Source: UBA3210 sp963623095 (GTDB lineage: Bacteria; Bacillota_I; Bacilli_A; RFN20; CAG-449). From it: a stretch of 64,000 nucleotides of DNA. Positions 35,657 to 44,218 of this stretch are shown here, one piece after another; within the stretch, counting starts at the first letter, position 1, and the number at the start of each line of letters is the position of its first letter. A model generated the notes under the pieces. It was not told the DNA's origin, ran no database searches, and worked only from the letters and a program-made list of their open reading frames with translations. Both the position numbers and the translations under genes were made by a program. The stretch lies in assembly GCA_963623095.1 (NCBI GenBank), contig CAVFKD010000002.1, positions 1 to 64,000 of the forward strand, written 5' to 3'.

Positions 35657-36073
35657 TTATTTTGTTTCTCCTTTCGCAACGACTTTTGTTTTAAGTGGTA
35701 ATTTGTAGCTAGCTAAACGTAATGCTTCTCTAGCTGTTGCTTCGTCGATTCCACCGATTTCGAACATAACTCTACCTGTTTTAACAACTGCAACCCATTG
35801 ATCAAGTGAACCTTTACCAGAACCCATACGAACTTCTGCAGGTTTCTTTGTTTTTGCTAATTGTGGGAAGATTCTGATCCAGATTTGACCAGATCTTTTT
35901 GTGTATCTTGCTAAGACGATACGAGCTGCTTCGATTTGACGAGCTGTAATCCAGTTTCCGGAGACAGCTTGAAGTCCGAATTCACCAAATGATACTTCGT
36001 TACCTGCTTTAGATAAACCTTCGTATTTGATTGAATGTGGTCTTCTATATTTAACTCTTTTTGGTTGTAACAT
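35657..36073 (-). CDS. rplP: 50S ribosomal protein L16
   Basis: Large-subunit protein near the A site that helps position aminoacyl-tRNA. The opening MLQPKRVKYRRPHSIKYEG, WITARQIEAARIVLARYTKR near residues 40-60 and RMGSGKGSLDQWVAVV near 81-97 are diagnostic. The length of 138 is standard. It follows rpsC by six bases. Confidence 0.98.
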   Translation of the reverse strand: MLQPKRVKYRRPHSIKYEGLSKAGNEVSFGEFGLQAVSGNWITARQIEAARIVLARYTKRSGQIWIRIFPQLAKTKKPAEVRMGSGKGSLDQWVAVVKTGRVMFEIGGIDEATAREALRLASYKLPLKTKVVAKGETK

Positions 36074-36079
36074 AGTTAA

Positions 36080-36754
36080 CTATTCTCCTTTCTTTTCAAC
36101 TGGTTTTTCAGCCTTTTGGAAATTTTTGCTTAAACCACGGCAGATCCAGACTTTGCAGCCTAATTTACCATAAGTTGTAGCAGCTTCTGCTAAAGCGTAG
36201 TCAACATCCATTCTTAATGTATGAAGTGAAACTACACCTTCTTTATATCCTTCAGCACGAGCAATATCTGCACCTGCTAAACGACCAGAGATTGAAGTTT
36301 TGACACCTAAAGCGCCTGCCTTCATAACTCTTTGAATTGCTTTCTTTTGAACATTTCTGAAAGATGCTCTTGCTTCAAGTTGAGCAGCCATGTCTTGAGC
36401 GACAATGTTTGCATCTAAACTTGGGTTTTTGATTTCAACTACTGTTAATTTAACAGAGCCATTTGAAACCATTTTTGATACTTTTGTTTGTAATTCTTTA
36501 ATGTTTGCACCATCTTGTCCAAGTACAACACCTGGGCGAGCTGTGAAGATAGAAACGATTGTATCGTGATCTTTCTTTCTTTCAATTTCAATGTGTGAAA
36601 TTAATGCATCTTTTAAAGTTTTTGAAAGATAAGTTCTGATTTTGTAGTCTTCATTTAAGAAATCTGCGAAATCTTTTTTGTCTGCGAACCATCTAGAATT
36701 CCAATCACGGCTGATGCCGATTCTCATTCCAACTGGATTAACTTTTTGACCCAT
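36080..36754 (-). CDS. rpsC: 30S ribosomal protein S3
   Basis: Head protein at the mRNA entry pore with helicase activity. The KH domain (RPGVVLGQDGANIKELQTKV) and the C-terminal GKLGCKVWICRG are present. The frame is open nine codons upstream, but ATG at 36754 starts the conserved MGQKVNPVGMRIG and has ATAGGAGGAA in front, giving 224 residues. Confidence 0.97.
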   Translation of the reverse strand: MGQKVNPVGMRIGISRDWNSRWFADKKDFADFLNEDYKIRTYLSKTLKDALISHIEIERKKDHDTIVSIFTARPGVVLGQDGANIKELQTKVSKMVSNGSVKLTVVEIKNPSLDANIVAQDMAAQLEARASFRNVQKKAIQRVMKAGALGVKTSISGRLAGADIARAEGYKEGVVSLHTLRMDVDYALAEAATTYGKLGCKVWICRGLSKNFQKAEKPVEKKGE

Positions 36755-36767
36755 TTGATTCTTCCTC

Positions 36768-37100
36768 CTATCTTTCTGCAACCACTACAGTGATGTGGCT
36801 TGTTCTTTTGACGTATGTATCTGCTGAACCTTTAGCTCTTGGCATATATCTCTTTAGTCTTGGACCTTCATTTGCATAAATAGTCTTGACGTAGAGTTTT
36901 GATTCATCCGCCTTGTTATTGTTAACAGCATTTGCTGCTGCTGATTTGATTAATTTTGCGACAACTGGTGAGCTTGATTTGTTTAAGTTAGCTAAGATGC
37001 CTAATGCATCTGCAACTGATTTTCCTCTAACTAAATCAATTACTAATTGTACTTTTCTAGGAGTGATACGGACTCCAGTTACTTTTGCTGTTGCTTCCAT
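36768..37100 (-). CDS. rplV: 50S ribosomal protein L22
   Basis: Lines the narrow part of the peptide exit tunnel with its long hairpin; changes here give macrolide resistance in other bacteria. The signature RITPRKVQLVIDLVRGKSVADAL and the hairpin GPRLKRYMPRAKGSA are intact, with no obvious deletion in the hairpin. The length is 110. Confidence 0.97.
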   Translation of the reverse strand: MEATAKVTGVRITPRKVQLVIDLVRGKSVADALGILANLNKSSSPVVAKLIKSAAANAVNNNKADESKLYVKTIYANEGPRLKRYMPRAKGSADTYVKRTSHITVVVAER

Positions 37101-37110
37101 GTCTTACCTC

Positions 37111-37395
37111 CTACTTAGCTGCTCTATCTTCAGCGTTGTTACCGCTATGTCCTTTGAATGTTCTAGTTGGAGCAAATTCACCTAATTTGTGTCCGACCAT
37201 ATCTTCTGTAACATAGACAGTGATAAATTCATGACCATTATATACTGCGAAAGAATGTTCAATGAATGCTGGGAAAATTGTTGATCTTCTTGACCATGTT
37301 TTAATTAATTCTTTTTTGTGAGCCGCATTTAATGCTTCGACTTTCTTCATTAAGTGTTCGTCGCAGAATGGACCCTTCTTTAAACTACGTGCCAT
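37111..37395 (-). CDS. rpsS: 30S ribosomal protein S19
   Basis: Head protein that contacts S13 and the large subunit. The opening RSLKKGPFCDEHLMKKVEALN and the stretch TWSRRSTIFPAFIEHSF, HKLGEFAPTRTFKGH are diagnostic. The length of 94 is normal. It lies between rplB and rplV. Confidence 0.97.
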   Translation of the reverse strand: MARSLKKGPFCDEHLMKKVEALNAAHKKELIKTWSRRSTIFPAFIEHSFAVYNGHEFITVYVTEDMVGHKLGEFAPTRTFKGHSGNNAEDRAAK

Positions 37396-37413
37396 AATTC
37401 ATTTACTCCTTTC

Positions 37414-38256
37414 CTATAATGCTTTACCGCCATTAGCTCTTCTTACAATTAATTTGCTTGAAGCTTTTTTGGACTTTCTTGTCTTAACGCCCATTGCACG
37501 TTTACCCCAAGGTGTTCTTGGTGCATCACGACCGACTGGACATTTACCTTCACCACCACCGTGTGGGTGATCGTTAGGGTTCATAACAGAACCTCTGACT
37601 GTTGGTCTTACGCCATACCATCTATTTTTACCAGCTTTACCAAAGTTGATTAAGTTCCAATCTTCATTACCGACGATACCGATTGTAGCGCGGCAAGCAG
37701 ATAATACTTTTCTAACTTCACCTGAAGCTAAACGTAATGTTGTATATTTACCTTCATTACCTAAAACTTGAGCAGATGTACCAGCAGCTCTACACATTTG
37801 GCCACCTTTTAATGGTTGAAGTTCAACGTTGTGTACGAATGTACCTTCTGGGATACTTGCAAGAGGCATTGCATTACCTACTTTAATATCACATGCTTCG
37901 CCAGATTCAATTTTGTCTCCGACTTTTAAGCCTTGAGGTGCTAAGATATATCTCTTTTCACCATCAGCATAATTGATTAAGCAAATGTTTGCGTTTCTAT
38001 TTGGATCATATTCGACTGTTGCGACTGTACCTACGATTCCATCTTTATTTCTCTTGAAATCAATAACACGGTATTTTCTTTTGTTACCACCGCCGATGTG
38101 ACGGCATGTGATAGCACCAGTGTTATTACGTCCACCAGTTTTCTTAATAGAAACTAATAAACTTTTTTCAGGAGTAGCTGTTGTAATTTCGCTAAATGTT
38201 GATTGAGTCATAGCACGACGGCTTGGAGTCGTTGGTTTATAACTTTTAATTGGCAT
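37414..38256 (-). CDS. rplB: 50S ribosomal protein L2
   Basis: One of the proteins closest to the peptidyl transferase centre and needed for subunit association. The conserved GGGNKRKYRVIDFKR is near residues 52-66 and the functionally important NDHPHGGGEGK with its histidine is near 228-238. The length of 280 is standard. It follows rplW. Confidence 0.98.
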   Translation of the reverse strand: MPIKSYKPTTPSRRAMTQSTFSEITTATPEKSLLVSIKKTGGRNNTGAITCRHIGGGNKRKYRVIDFKRNKDGIVGTVATVEYDPNRNANICLINYADGEKRYILAPQGLKVGDKIESGEACDIKVGNAMPLASIPEGTFVHNVELQPLKGGQMCRAAGTSAQVLGNEGKYTTLRLASGEVRKVLSACRATIGIVGNEDWNLINFGKAGKNRWYGVRPTVRGSVMNPNDHPHGGGEGKCPVGRDAPRTPWGKRAMGVKTRKSKKASSKLIVRRANGGKAL

Positions 38257-38289
38257 ACTATTTATTTTCTCCTATATTCGGCCTTAGCC

Positions 38290-38625
38290 TTATTCATTAA
38301 CTACATTAATTTTGTCAGCATCGTTAACTTTAACGATTGCTTTCTTATAGCCGCCTACTTTACCTTCGTAACGGCCAACTCTCTTTGCCTTAGGGAGTAC
38401 ATTGACAATCTTTACATCATCAACTTTAACATTGAAGATTTCTTGGACTGCAATTTTGATTTGTGCTTTGTTAGCATTTTTAGCAACTTTAAGAGTGATT
38501 TTGTTTTCTTCTTGTTGTTGCTTCATTGTTTTTTCAGTAACAATTGGAGCTAAGATAATATCAAAGCTGTTGATTTGTGGAGCTGCGAATTTTCTTTCAG
38601 CAACTGCTTCTTTTTTCTTTGCCAT
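38290..38625 (-). CDS. rplW: 50S ribosomal protein L23
   Basis: Tunnel-exit protein that docks trigger factor, SRP and SecY. The core ILAPIVTEKTMKQ, VAKNANKAQIKIAVQEIFNVKV and GRYEGKVGGYKKAIV are typical. At 111 residues it has about 15 extra at the N-terminus (lysine- and alanine-rich). The start overlaps the rplD stop region. Confidence 0.97.
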   Translation of the reverse strand: MAKKKEAVAERKFAAPQINSFDIILAPIVTEKTMKQQQEENKITLKVAKNANKAQIKIAVQEIFNVKVDDVKIVNVLPKAKRVGRYEGKVGGYKKAIVKVNDADKINVVNE

Positions 38626-39263
38626 TATTTAAGTCCTCCTTCTACTGATTCGATTGCATCTTTTGTGAAGATTACGCTGTTTGTATTTAAGATGTCATAA
38701 ACACTTAAATTGTTTGCTTTAACAATAACTACACCTGGAATATTTCTTACAGAAGCAATTAAGTTATTGTTGTCATCATTAATAACAATTAATGATTTTG
38801 CTTTTGCATTAACACTTGCTAATACCTTTGCGCCTTCTTTTGTAGATGGTGCTTCGAAGTTGAATGAATCAACAACGATGATATCTTTTGAAGCAGCTTT
38901 AATTGATAATGCTGACTTTAATGCTAAAGCGTGTTCTTTCTTGTTTTGAGCAAGTTTGAAGTTTTGGTTACCTCTTGGTCCAAATACGATACCACCTTTT
39001 CTCCAAATTGGTGAACGTGATGATCCAGCTCTTGCTCTACCTGTACCTTTTTGTCTCCATGGTTTCTTACCGCCACCAGAAACTTCAGAACGGTTTAATG
39101 TTTTAGCAGTAGCTTGTCTCATATTTGCTTGATAAACTTGTACTGCATTGAACATAGCTTGGTTGTTTGCGTCAATTCCGAAGACGTCTACGCTAACTTT
39201 AACATTGCCTTTGTCTTCACCTAATTGGTTAACAACTTTTAATGTAATGTTTTTTGTTGCCAT
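38625..39263 (-). CDS. rplD: 50S ribosomal protein L4
   Basis: Binds 23S domain I and lines the exit tunnel; in some bacteria it autoregulates the S10 operon through the leader RNA. The tunnel loop RSEVSGGGKKPWRQKGTGRARAGS (residues about 58-81) and GPRGNQNFKLAQNKKEHALALKSAL are characteristic. The length of 212 is normal. A structured leader lies upstream of rpsJ (40309-40452). Confidence 0.97.
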   Translation of the reverse strand: MATKNITLKVVNQLGEDKGNVKVSVDVFGIDANNQAMFNAVQVYQANMRQATAKTLNRSEVSGGGKKPWRQKGTGRARAGSSRSPIWRKGGIVFGPRGNQNFKLAQNKKEHALALKSALSIKAASKDIIVVDSFNFEAPSTKEGAKVLASVNAKAKSLIVINDDNNNLIASVRNIPGVVIVKANNLSVYDILNTNSVIFTKDAIESVEGGLK

Positions 39264-39265
39264 AC

Positions 39266-39979
39266 TTATTTATCCTCTCCGCTTTCATTAACTACTTCAG
39301 CAACTGCTGGTGTGTAATTAACTAATGGCTTAACTACTGGTTTTGTTCTTTGAACTTTAACTGCTGTTTTGATTGTTACCATTGATTTCTTAGGACCTGG
39401 GATTGCTCCTTTTACTAAGATTGCATTGTTAACTGTATCAACTGCAACGATTGTTAAATTTGAAATTGTTGCTTGTTTGTTGCCTGCATGTCCTGGCATT
39501 TTCTTGCCTTTCATAACGCCACGGTTATAACGACCGTTTGTTGCGAAAGAACCTGAACCTCTGTGGTATCCTGAACCATGACCTTTAGGACCGATTGTGA
39601 AGTGCCATCTCTTGATTGCACCGCTGAAGCCTTTACCTTTTGAAGTTCCAGTTACATCAACTACATCTCCTGCATTGAAGATGTCACATTTGATTTCTGA
39701 ACCAACTGTATAAGACATCATTTCGTCGCCTTTTAATTCAGCAATTTCATATTTTGGTGAAACACCTGCTTTTTTGAAAATACCTAATTCTGCTTTGTTG
39801 CAACGATTTTCTTTTTTATCTTCGTATCCGACTTGGATTGCATCGTAGTCGTCTGTTTCAGTTGTCTTAACTTGTAATACAACGTTTGGTAATACTTCAA
39901 CTACTGTGACAGGGTACATTGTGCCATCTTCAGCGAATACTTGAGTCATACCCATTTTTCTACCTAAAATTGATTTCAT
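39266..39979 (-). CDS. rplC: 50S ribosomal protein L3
   Basis: Assembly-initiating large-subunit protein with a loop near the peptidyl transferase centre. The start LGRKMGMTQVFAEDGTMYPVTV and the loop HGSGYHRGSGSFATNG plus KKMPGHAGNKQATISN are diagnostic. It is 237 residues, about 25 more than usual, owing to a C-terminal tail (VVKPLVNYTPAVAEVV...). Confidence 0.97.
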   Translation of the reverse strand: MKSILGRKMGMTQVFAEDGTMYPVTVVEVLPNVVLQVKTTETDDYDAIQVGYEDKKENRCNKAELGIFKKAGVSPKYEIAELKGDEMMSYTVGSEIKCDIFNAGDVVDVTGTSKGKGFSGAIKRWHFTIGPKGHGSGYHRGSGSFATNGRYNRGVMKGKKMPGHAGNKQATISNLTIVAVDTVNNAILVKGAIPGPKKSMVTIKTAVKVQRTKPVVKPLVNYTPAVAEVVNESGEDK

Positions 39980-39999
39980 ATTGGTCTCCTGTCTCCTTT

Positions 40000-40308
40000 C
40001 TACTTGAGTTCGATGTCAACACCTGCTGGAAGATCCATGTGTGTTAATGCATCGATTGTTTGTTTTGTTGGATTAACGATATCGATAATTCTTTTGTGAG
40101 TTCTGATTTCGAATTGTTCGCGAGCATCTTTGTATTTGTGAACTGCACGTAAGATTGTATAAACTTGTTTCTCTGTTGGTAGAGGAATAGGTCCTACAAC
40201 TGTTGCTCCTGTTGATTTCGCTGCTGTGATGATCTTGTCGACTGAGACGTCTAAGACTTTGTGATCATAAGCTTGTAAGCGAATTCTGATTTTTTTGCTT
40301 TTTGCCAT
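40000..40308 (-). CDS. rpsJ: 30S ribosomal protein S10
   Basis: Head protein of the small subunit that also acts as NusE in antitermination. RIRLQAYDHKVLDVSVDKI opens it and VGPIPLPTEKQVYTILRAVHKYKDAREQFEIRTHKR follows, as in all S10. The length of 102 is standard. It is the first gene of the S10 operon, preceded by a leader of about 145 bases and a strong promoter. Confidence 0.98.
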   Translation of the reverse strand: MAKSKKIRIRLQAYDHKVLDVSVDKIITAAKSTGATVVGPIPLPTEKQVYTILRAVHKYKDAREQFEIRTHKRIIDIVNPTKQTIDALTHMDLPAGVDIELK

Positions 40309-40452
40309 TTTTAATCTCCTTCTTGTCTAGATCGTTGTTAGACTTCCGCTTCATGTGAGTTACCTGAATTTCGAAGTTTCGTTGCGGCTGACAACGGCTG
40401 TCGGCGTTCAGCAATCTCCCACTTCAACGCGGTTAATCTTTTAAAGACTAGC
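40309..40452 (-). promoter_or_regulatory. Structured 5' leader of the S10 operon
   Basis: Between the promoter and rpsJ the RNA can form GAAGT/ACTTC enclosing GCTGA/TCAGC and an inner GACA/TGTC hairpin, then GTCTA/TAGAC just before the ribosome binding site AGAAGGAG. It is more GC-rich than its surroundings. It may be an r-protein binding leader (as the L4 leader is in enterobacteria); the ligand is not established. There is no clear terminator hairpin with a U-tract. Confidence 0.55.
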
Positions 40453-40458
40453 CCCTAA

Positions 40459-40487
40459 ATAATACTAGAAGCCAATATAGATGTCAA
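40459..40487 (-). promoter_or_regulatory. Promoter of the S10-spc-alpha supercluster
   Basis: Minus strand: TTGACA (40482-40487), 17-base spacer, TATTAT (40459-40464). No other comparably good promoter was noticed down to rplQ, so the cluster may be one long transcription unit. The stretch 40488-40626 is very AT-rich and empty. Confidence 0.85.
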
Positions 40488-40626
40488 CTATTTTTTTCAA
40501 ATATTTTATGCATTTAATAATTAAATATTTTTTTCAATACATAATATATTATATATATTATATATATCGTTATTTTTTTATCATATAATTGACAACATTT
40601 ATAGGCGTTTCATAAATTTGTTGAAA

Positions 40627-40676
40627 GAAAAAATAGCCTACAATGAGTGTGATTTTCACTCATTTTTGGCTATTTT
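40627..40676 (-). terminator. Terminator of the queuosine operon
   Basis: A long interrupted stem: AAAATAGCC (40630-40638) with GGCTATTTT (40668-40676), and inside it AATGAGTG with CACTCATT. T-rich on the minus-strand exit side. The arms are T- and A-rich on both sides, so it might act in both directions. Confidence 0.8.
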
Positions 40677-40677
40677 A

Positions 40678-41337
40678 TTAGTCTTTTATACCGAATAATA
40701 TGGTTTCGTAGATGTCTTTTGTGGTCTCTTTACCTAATTTTTTGACAAATAAATCAGTAGAAACACCTCCAAAAGTTAATAAATCATGAACATAATTCTC
40801 ATTTTTTTGATGTTTTTGTTCTACATTTACGTCTTTAGAAGATAAATATTCATTAATTACTAAATTAAAATATCTATTAGTTTGTTCTTCTAATAATGCT
40901 AAGTCAGATTTACTATGTGCTAGTTTTCTTACGCTGCTTGGTAATAAATACTTATCCATTTCACTTTCTTTTGGTTGATAGTTTTCAATATCTTTAATAG
41001 GAAAACTAGAAGTAATATAAGAAGAATAATCTTTTTTCTCTTCTACAAATGTATCATATATTTCATATAGATAATATTTCTTACCCATCATATGCATCAT
41101 GTCATAAGAAAATAAAGGTATATCTTTAGAAGAAGATGTTAATACAACTGTGTTGAGTTTAATTAAACCCATCATCCCTTTACCTTCTAATATAGATAAA
41201 GAAGTATTTTCATCTAATTTGAATTTTCTAAAATGTACCTTAATAGGTCCTACTTTGTAAGAAGCTTTAGATTTTAAATCAATCTCTTCTAATTTAGTTT
41301 TAGAAGAAAATAGTTCTAATATTTTATTTATTTCCAT
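40678..41337 (-). CDS. Unknown protein in queuosine operon, possible remote FDBR-like fold
   Basis: I do not recognise this 219-residue, soluble, charged protein. It starts inside the end of queH (14-base overlap) and ends at the operon terminator, so it is co-expressed with tgt-queA-queH. Residues about 48-95 (LIKLNTVVLTSSSKDIPLFSYDMM and GKKYYLYEIYDT) resemble the core pattern of ferredoxin-dependent bilin reductases (N-x-V-V...D-x-P-x-F-x-x-D), a remote, unproven match. There is no signal peptide, membrane segment or cysteine cluster. Confidence 0.7.
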   Translation of the reverse strand: MEINKILELFSSKTKLEEIDLKSKASYKVGPIKVHFRKFKLDENTSLSILEGKGMMGLIKLNTVVLTSSSKDIPLFSYDMMHMMGKKYYLYEIYDTFVEEKKDYSSYITSSFPIKDIENYQPKESEMDKYLLPSSVRKLAHSKSDLALLEEQTNRYFNLVINEYLSSKDVNVEQKHQKNENYVHDLLTFGGVSTDLFVKKLGKETTKDIYETILFGIKD

Positions 41338-41998
41338 CTTGCTCTTCCTTCTCTTTCAATCTTTTTAAATATCTTGCATAAGAATAAATACAACCGCAGT
41401 ATTGTTGGGCATATAAATCATATTCTTTTCTAAGTTCACTAGCTCTTAATTGTCCATTGTTCTTTTTAAAATCAGAATAGAAATATTTAGTCTTATATTT
41501 GCTAGATAAATCTTTTCCTATTTGATTCATTACCTGTGAGTTTTTTTGTCTTGAAATAGTCATGACTGTAGTAAAGTAATCAAAATTATGTGCATTCGCA
41601 TAAGCATATGCTTCATCCATTCTTACTCTATAACATCTTTTACATCTATCAAGTCCTTCATCTTGATCACCATATTCATCAAGAATCTTGTTATAGGATT
41701 TATTATCATAAGGGAATTCAACAAGTTCAATATCAAAATTATATTTCTCTTTTGATATCTTTATAACCTTTTTTAATTCACCAAGTCTTCTTACATATTC
41801 CTCTTCAGGATAAATATTTGAGTTGGTATAGATAATAGTCGCTTTAGAAAAATACTTACTTAAAAATTCTAAAGGGAAGCAAGCACAAGGTCCGCAACAA
41901 GCATGAAGAGCAATAGAAGGTTTATTATCACCAAAAGATTTAATCTCTTCTAATGATATATTGTAATAATTAATATAATTAGTCTTATCGATTACCAT
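41324..41998 (-). CDS. queH: Epoxyqueuosine reductase QueH
   Basis: QueH (former DUF208) reduces epoxyqueuosine to queuosine in tRNA, replacing QueG. Its metal-binding cysteines are visible: LHACCGPCACFPLEFL near residues 30-45, LDRCKRCYRVRMDEAY near 105-120, and QQYCGCIYS near 200. The start is ambiguous: ATG at 41998 is used, within the last codons of queA; an alternative ATG lies at 42013. Together with tgt and queA it completes the late queuosine pathway. Confidence 0.92.
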   Translation of the reverse strand: MVIDKTNYINYYNISLEEIKSFGDNKPSIALHACCGPCACFPLEFLSKYFSKATIIYTNSNIYPEEEYVRRLGELKKVIKISKEKYNFDIELVEFPYDNKSYNKILDEYGDQDEGLDRCKRCYRVRMDEAYAYANAHNFDYFTTVMTISRQKNSQVMNQIGKDLSSKYKTKYFYSDFKKNNGQLRASELRKEYDLYAQQYCGCIYSYARYLKRLKEKEEQDGNK

Positions 41999-43037
41999 AA
42001 ATAAACATTGCATCTCCAAAGCTAAAGAAACGATATTTTTCTTTTACAGCTTCATTATATGCTTTTAAAATAAATTCTCTACCTGCAAGTGCACTTACTA
42101 ACATAATTAAAGTAGATTTAGGTAAATGGAAATTAGTAATTAAAGCATCAATTCCTTTAAATGTATAACCAGGGTAAATAAAGATTGATGTTTCTCCATG
42201 GCACTTTTTAAATTCGCCATACTTTTGAATAACTGTTTCTACAGTTCTAGTGGAAGTAGTACCAATTGCGATAATTCTTCTTCCTTCTTTTTTTGCTTTA
42301 TTTAAAACATCCGCGGTTTCTTGACTCATTTCATATACTTCTGAATGCATATGATGATCTAAAATATTATTAACTTTAACAGGTCTAAATGTACCAAGAC
42401 CTACGTGTAAAGTAACATCAACTACTTCAACACCTTTTGCTTTTAATTTTTCAAATAATTCTTCAGTAAAATGGAATCCTGCCGTAGGAGCTGCTGCGCT
42501 ACCTTCTATTTTTGCATAGACTGTTTGATAACGTGAATTATCCGCGCATTGAGCTTTAATATATGGAGGTAAAGGCATTTTACCTAATACATCTAATATT
42601 TCAAATAAGATACCGTTATAGATTAATTTAAATCTTCTAATTCCTTCATCAAGGACTTCTTTACATTGTGCTTTTAATTCACCATTACCAAAAGAAATAA
42701 TAGTACCTACTTTAATAACATGAGCATTACCGCATAAGCATTCCCATGTATCTTCACCTAAATCTTTTAAAAGTAAAACTTCTACATGAGCGTTTGTTTC
42801 TTCTTTAGTTCCAAATAATCTTGCAGGAATAACCTTAGAATTATTTCTAACTAAAACATCACCTTCATGAAGATAAGAAACAATATCATAGAAATGATGA
42901 TGTTCAATAGTTTGTTCATCTTTATTTAAAACCATTAATCTAGATTCATCTCTTACTTTTGCAGGGCTTTGAGCGATTAATTCTTCTGGTAAATAATAAT
43001 CGTAGTTTTCAATATTCATTAAATCTATTTCTGCCAT
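41985..43037 (-). CDS. queA: S-adenosylmethionine:tRNA ribosyltransferase-isomerase
   Basis: Adds the cyclopentane ring precursor from S-adenosylmethionine to preQ1 in tRNA, giving epoxyqueuosine. The 350-residue sequence has the family opening DYYLPEELIAQSPAKVRDESRLMVL, RNNSKVIPARLFG, SAAAPTAGFHFTEELF and NFHLPKSTLIMLVSA. The frame is open eight codons further upstream, but ATG at 43037 follows AAAGAGGATT at good distance and lies just after the tgt stop. Confidence 0.96.
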   Translation of the reverse strand: MAEIDLMNIENYDYYLPEELIAQSPAKVRDESRLMVLNKDEQTIEHHHFYDIVSYLHEGDVLVRNNSKVIPARLFGTKEETNAHVEVLLLKDLGEDTWECLCGNAHVIKVGTIISFGNGELKAQCKEVLDEGIRRFKLIYNGILFEILDVLGKMPLPPYIKAQCADNSRYQTVYAKIEGSAAAPTAGFHFTEELFEKLKAKGVEVVDVTLHVGLGTFRPVKVNNILDHHMHSEVYEMSQETADVLNKAKKEGRRIIAIGTTSTRTVETVIQKYGEFKKCHGETSIFIYPGYTFKGIDALITNFHLPKSTLIMLVSALAGREFILKAYNEAVKEKYRFFSFGDAMFIYGNR

Positions 43038-43038
43038 A

Positions 43039-44169
43039 TTAAAATCCTCTTTCATCACCAAATTTATCTAAGAATTCTTTTTTGAATTCACTAAATCTAT
43101 CTTCTTTAATTGCGATTCTTGCTTCTTCCATCATATGGATTAAGAATCTAACATTGTGGAGAGATAATAAACGTTTACCAAATGATTCATCGCAAACATA
43201 TAAATGTCTTAAATATGCCTTTGTATAATTCTTGCAACAATAGCAATCACATTCTTTATCTAATGGAGTAAAGTCTTCTTTATATTTGCTATCTCTAATA
43301 TTTACTCTACCAGTAGAAGTCATTAAAGCTCCATGACGAGCGATTCTTGTAGGTAAAACACAATCGAACATATCGACGCCTTTTTCAATGCCATCAAGAA
43401 TTTCATCAACTGATCCTACACCCATTAAATATCTAGGTTTATCATCTGGTAAGTATTTAACTGCATAAGATACCATTTTATACATAACATCTTTAGGCTC
43501 ACCAATGGAAGTACCTCCGATTGAATAACCATCAAAATCCATTTTAACTAATTCTTCTGCACAGAATTTTCTTAAATCTTCAAATTCTCCACCTTGAACA
43601 ATACCAAATAAAGCTTGGTCTTCTCTAGTATGTGCTAGTTGTCCTCTTTTTGCCCAACGCAAAGTTCTTTCTACAGACTTTTTCATATAATCATGAGTGA
43701 CAGGATATGGACAGCATTCATCAAAGCTCATTGCAATATCCGCGCCTAGTTTTTGTTCTATTTCAATCGATCTTTCAGGAGACATAAAAAGTTTTGCGCC
43801 ATTAAGATGGTTTTTAAAAGTAACTCCTTCTTCAGTTATTTGTCTATTGTCAGATAAAGAGAAAACTTGGAATCCACCTGAATCAGTAAGCATTGGTCCG
43901 TCGTAGTTCATAAATTTATGAAGTCCACCTGCTTTAGCCACAATATCTTCACCTGGTCTTAAAGAAAGATGATAAGTGTTTGATAAAATAACTCCTGCGC
44001 CAAGAGATTTAACTTCTTCAGGAGATAATGTTTTTACAGTCGCTAAAGTACCAACAGGCATAAACATTGGTAATTCGACATCACCATGATTAGTATGTAA
44101 AATACCATATCTTGCTTTTGAATTCTTATCTACATGTTGAATTTCTAATTTAAATCCTTTCGCTCCCAT
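43039..44169 (-). CDS. tgt: tRNA-guanine transglycosylase
   Basis: Exchanges guanine 34 of GUN-anticodon tRNAs for preQ1. The catalytic aspartate lies in LTDSGGFQVFSL near residue 92, the second in VDMFDCVLPTRIARHGALMT near 265-285, GGTSIGEPKDVM near 220, and the zinc site is CDCYCC...H near 305-335. The length of 376 is normal. It is the first gene of the queuosine operon; a TATAAT -10 lies at 44195-44200 with a weak -35. Confidence 0.97.
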   Translation of the reverse strand: MGAKGFKLEIQHVDKNSKARYGILHTNHGDVELPMFMPVGTLATVKTLSPEEVKSLGAGVILSNTYHLSLRPGEDIVAKAGGLHKFMNYDGPMLTDSGGFQVFSLSDNRQITEEGVTFKNHLNGAKLFMSPERSIEIEQKLGADIAMSFDECCPYPVTHDYMKKSVERTLRWAKRGQLAHTREDQALFGIVQGGEFEDLRKFCAEELVKMDFDGYSIGGTSIGEPKDVMYKMVSYAVKYLPDDKPRYLMGVGSVDEILDGIEKGVDMFDCVLPTRIARHGALMTSTGRVNIRDSKYKEDFTPLDKECDCYCCKNYTKAYLRHLYVCDESFGKRLLSLHNVRFLIHMMEEARIAIKEDRFSEFKKEFLDKFGDERGF

Positions 44170-44218
44170 ATTGACCTCCTAAAATTGCTTATTTATTATA
44201 CTTTAGTAATTTTATTTT

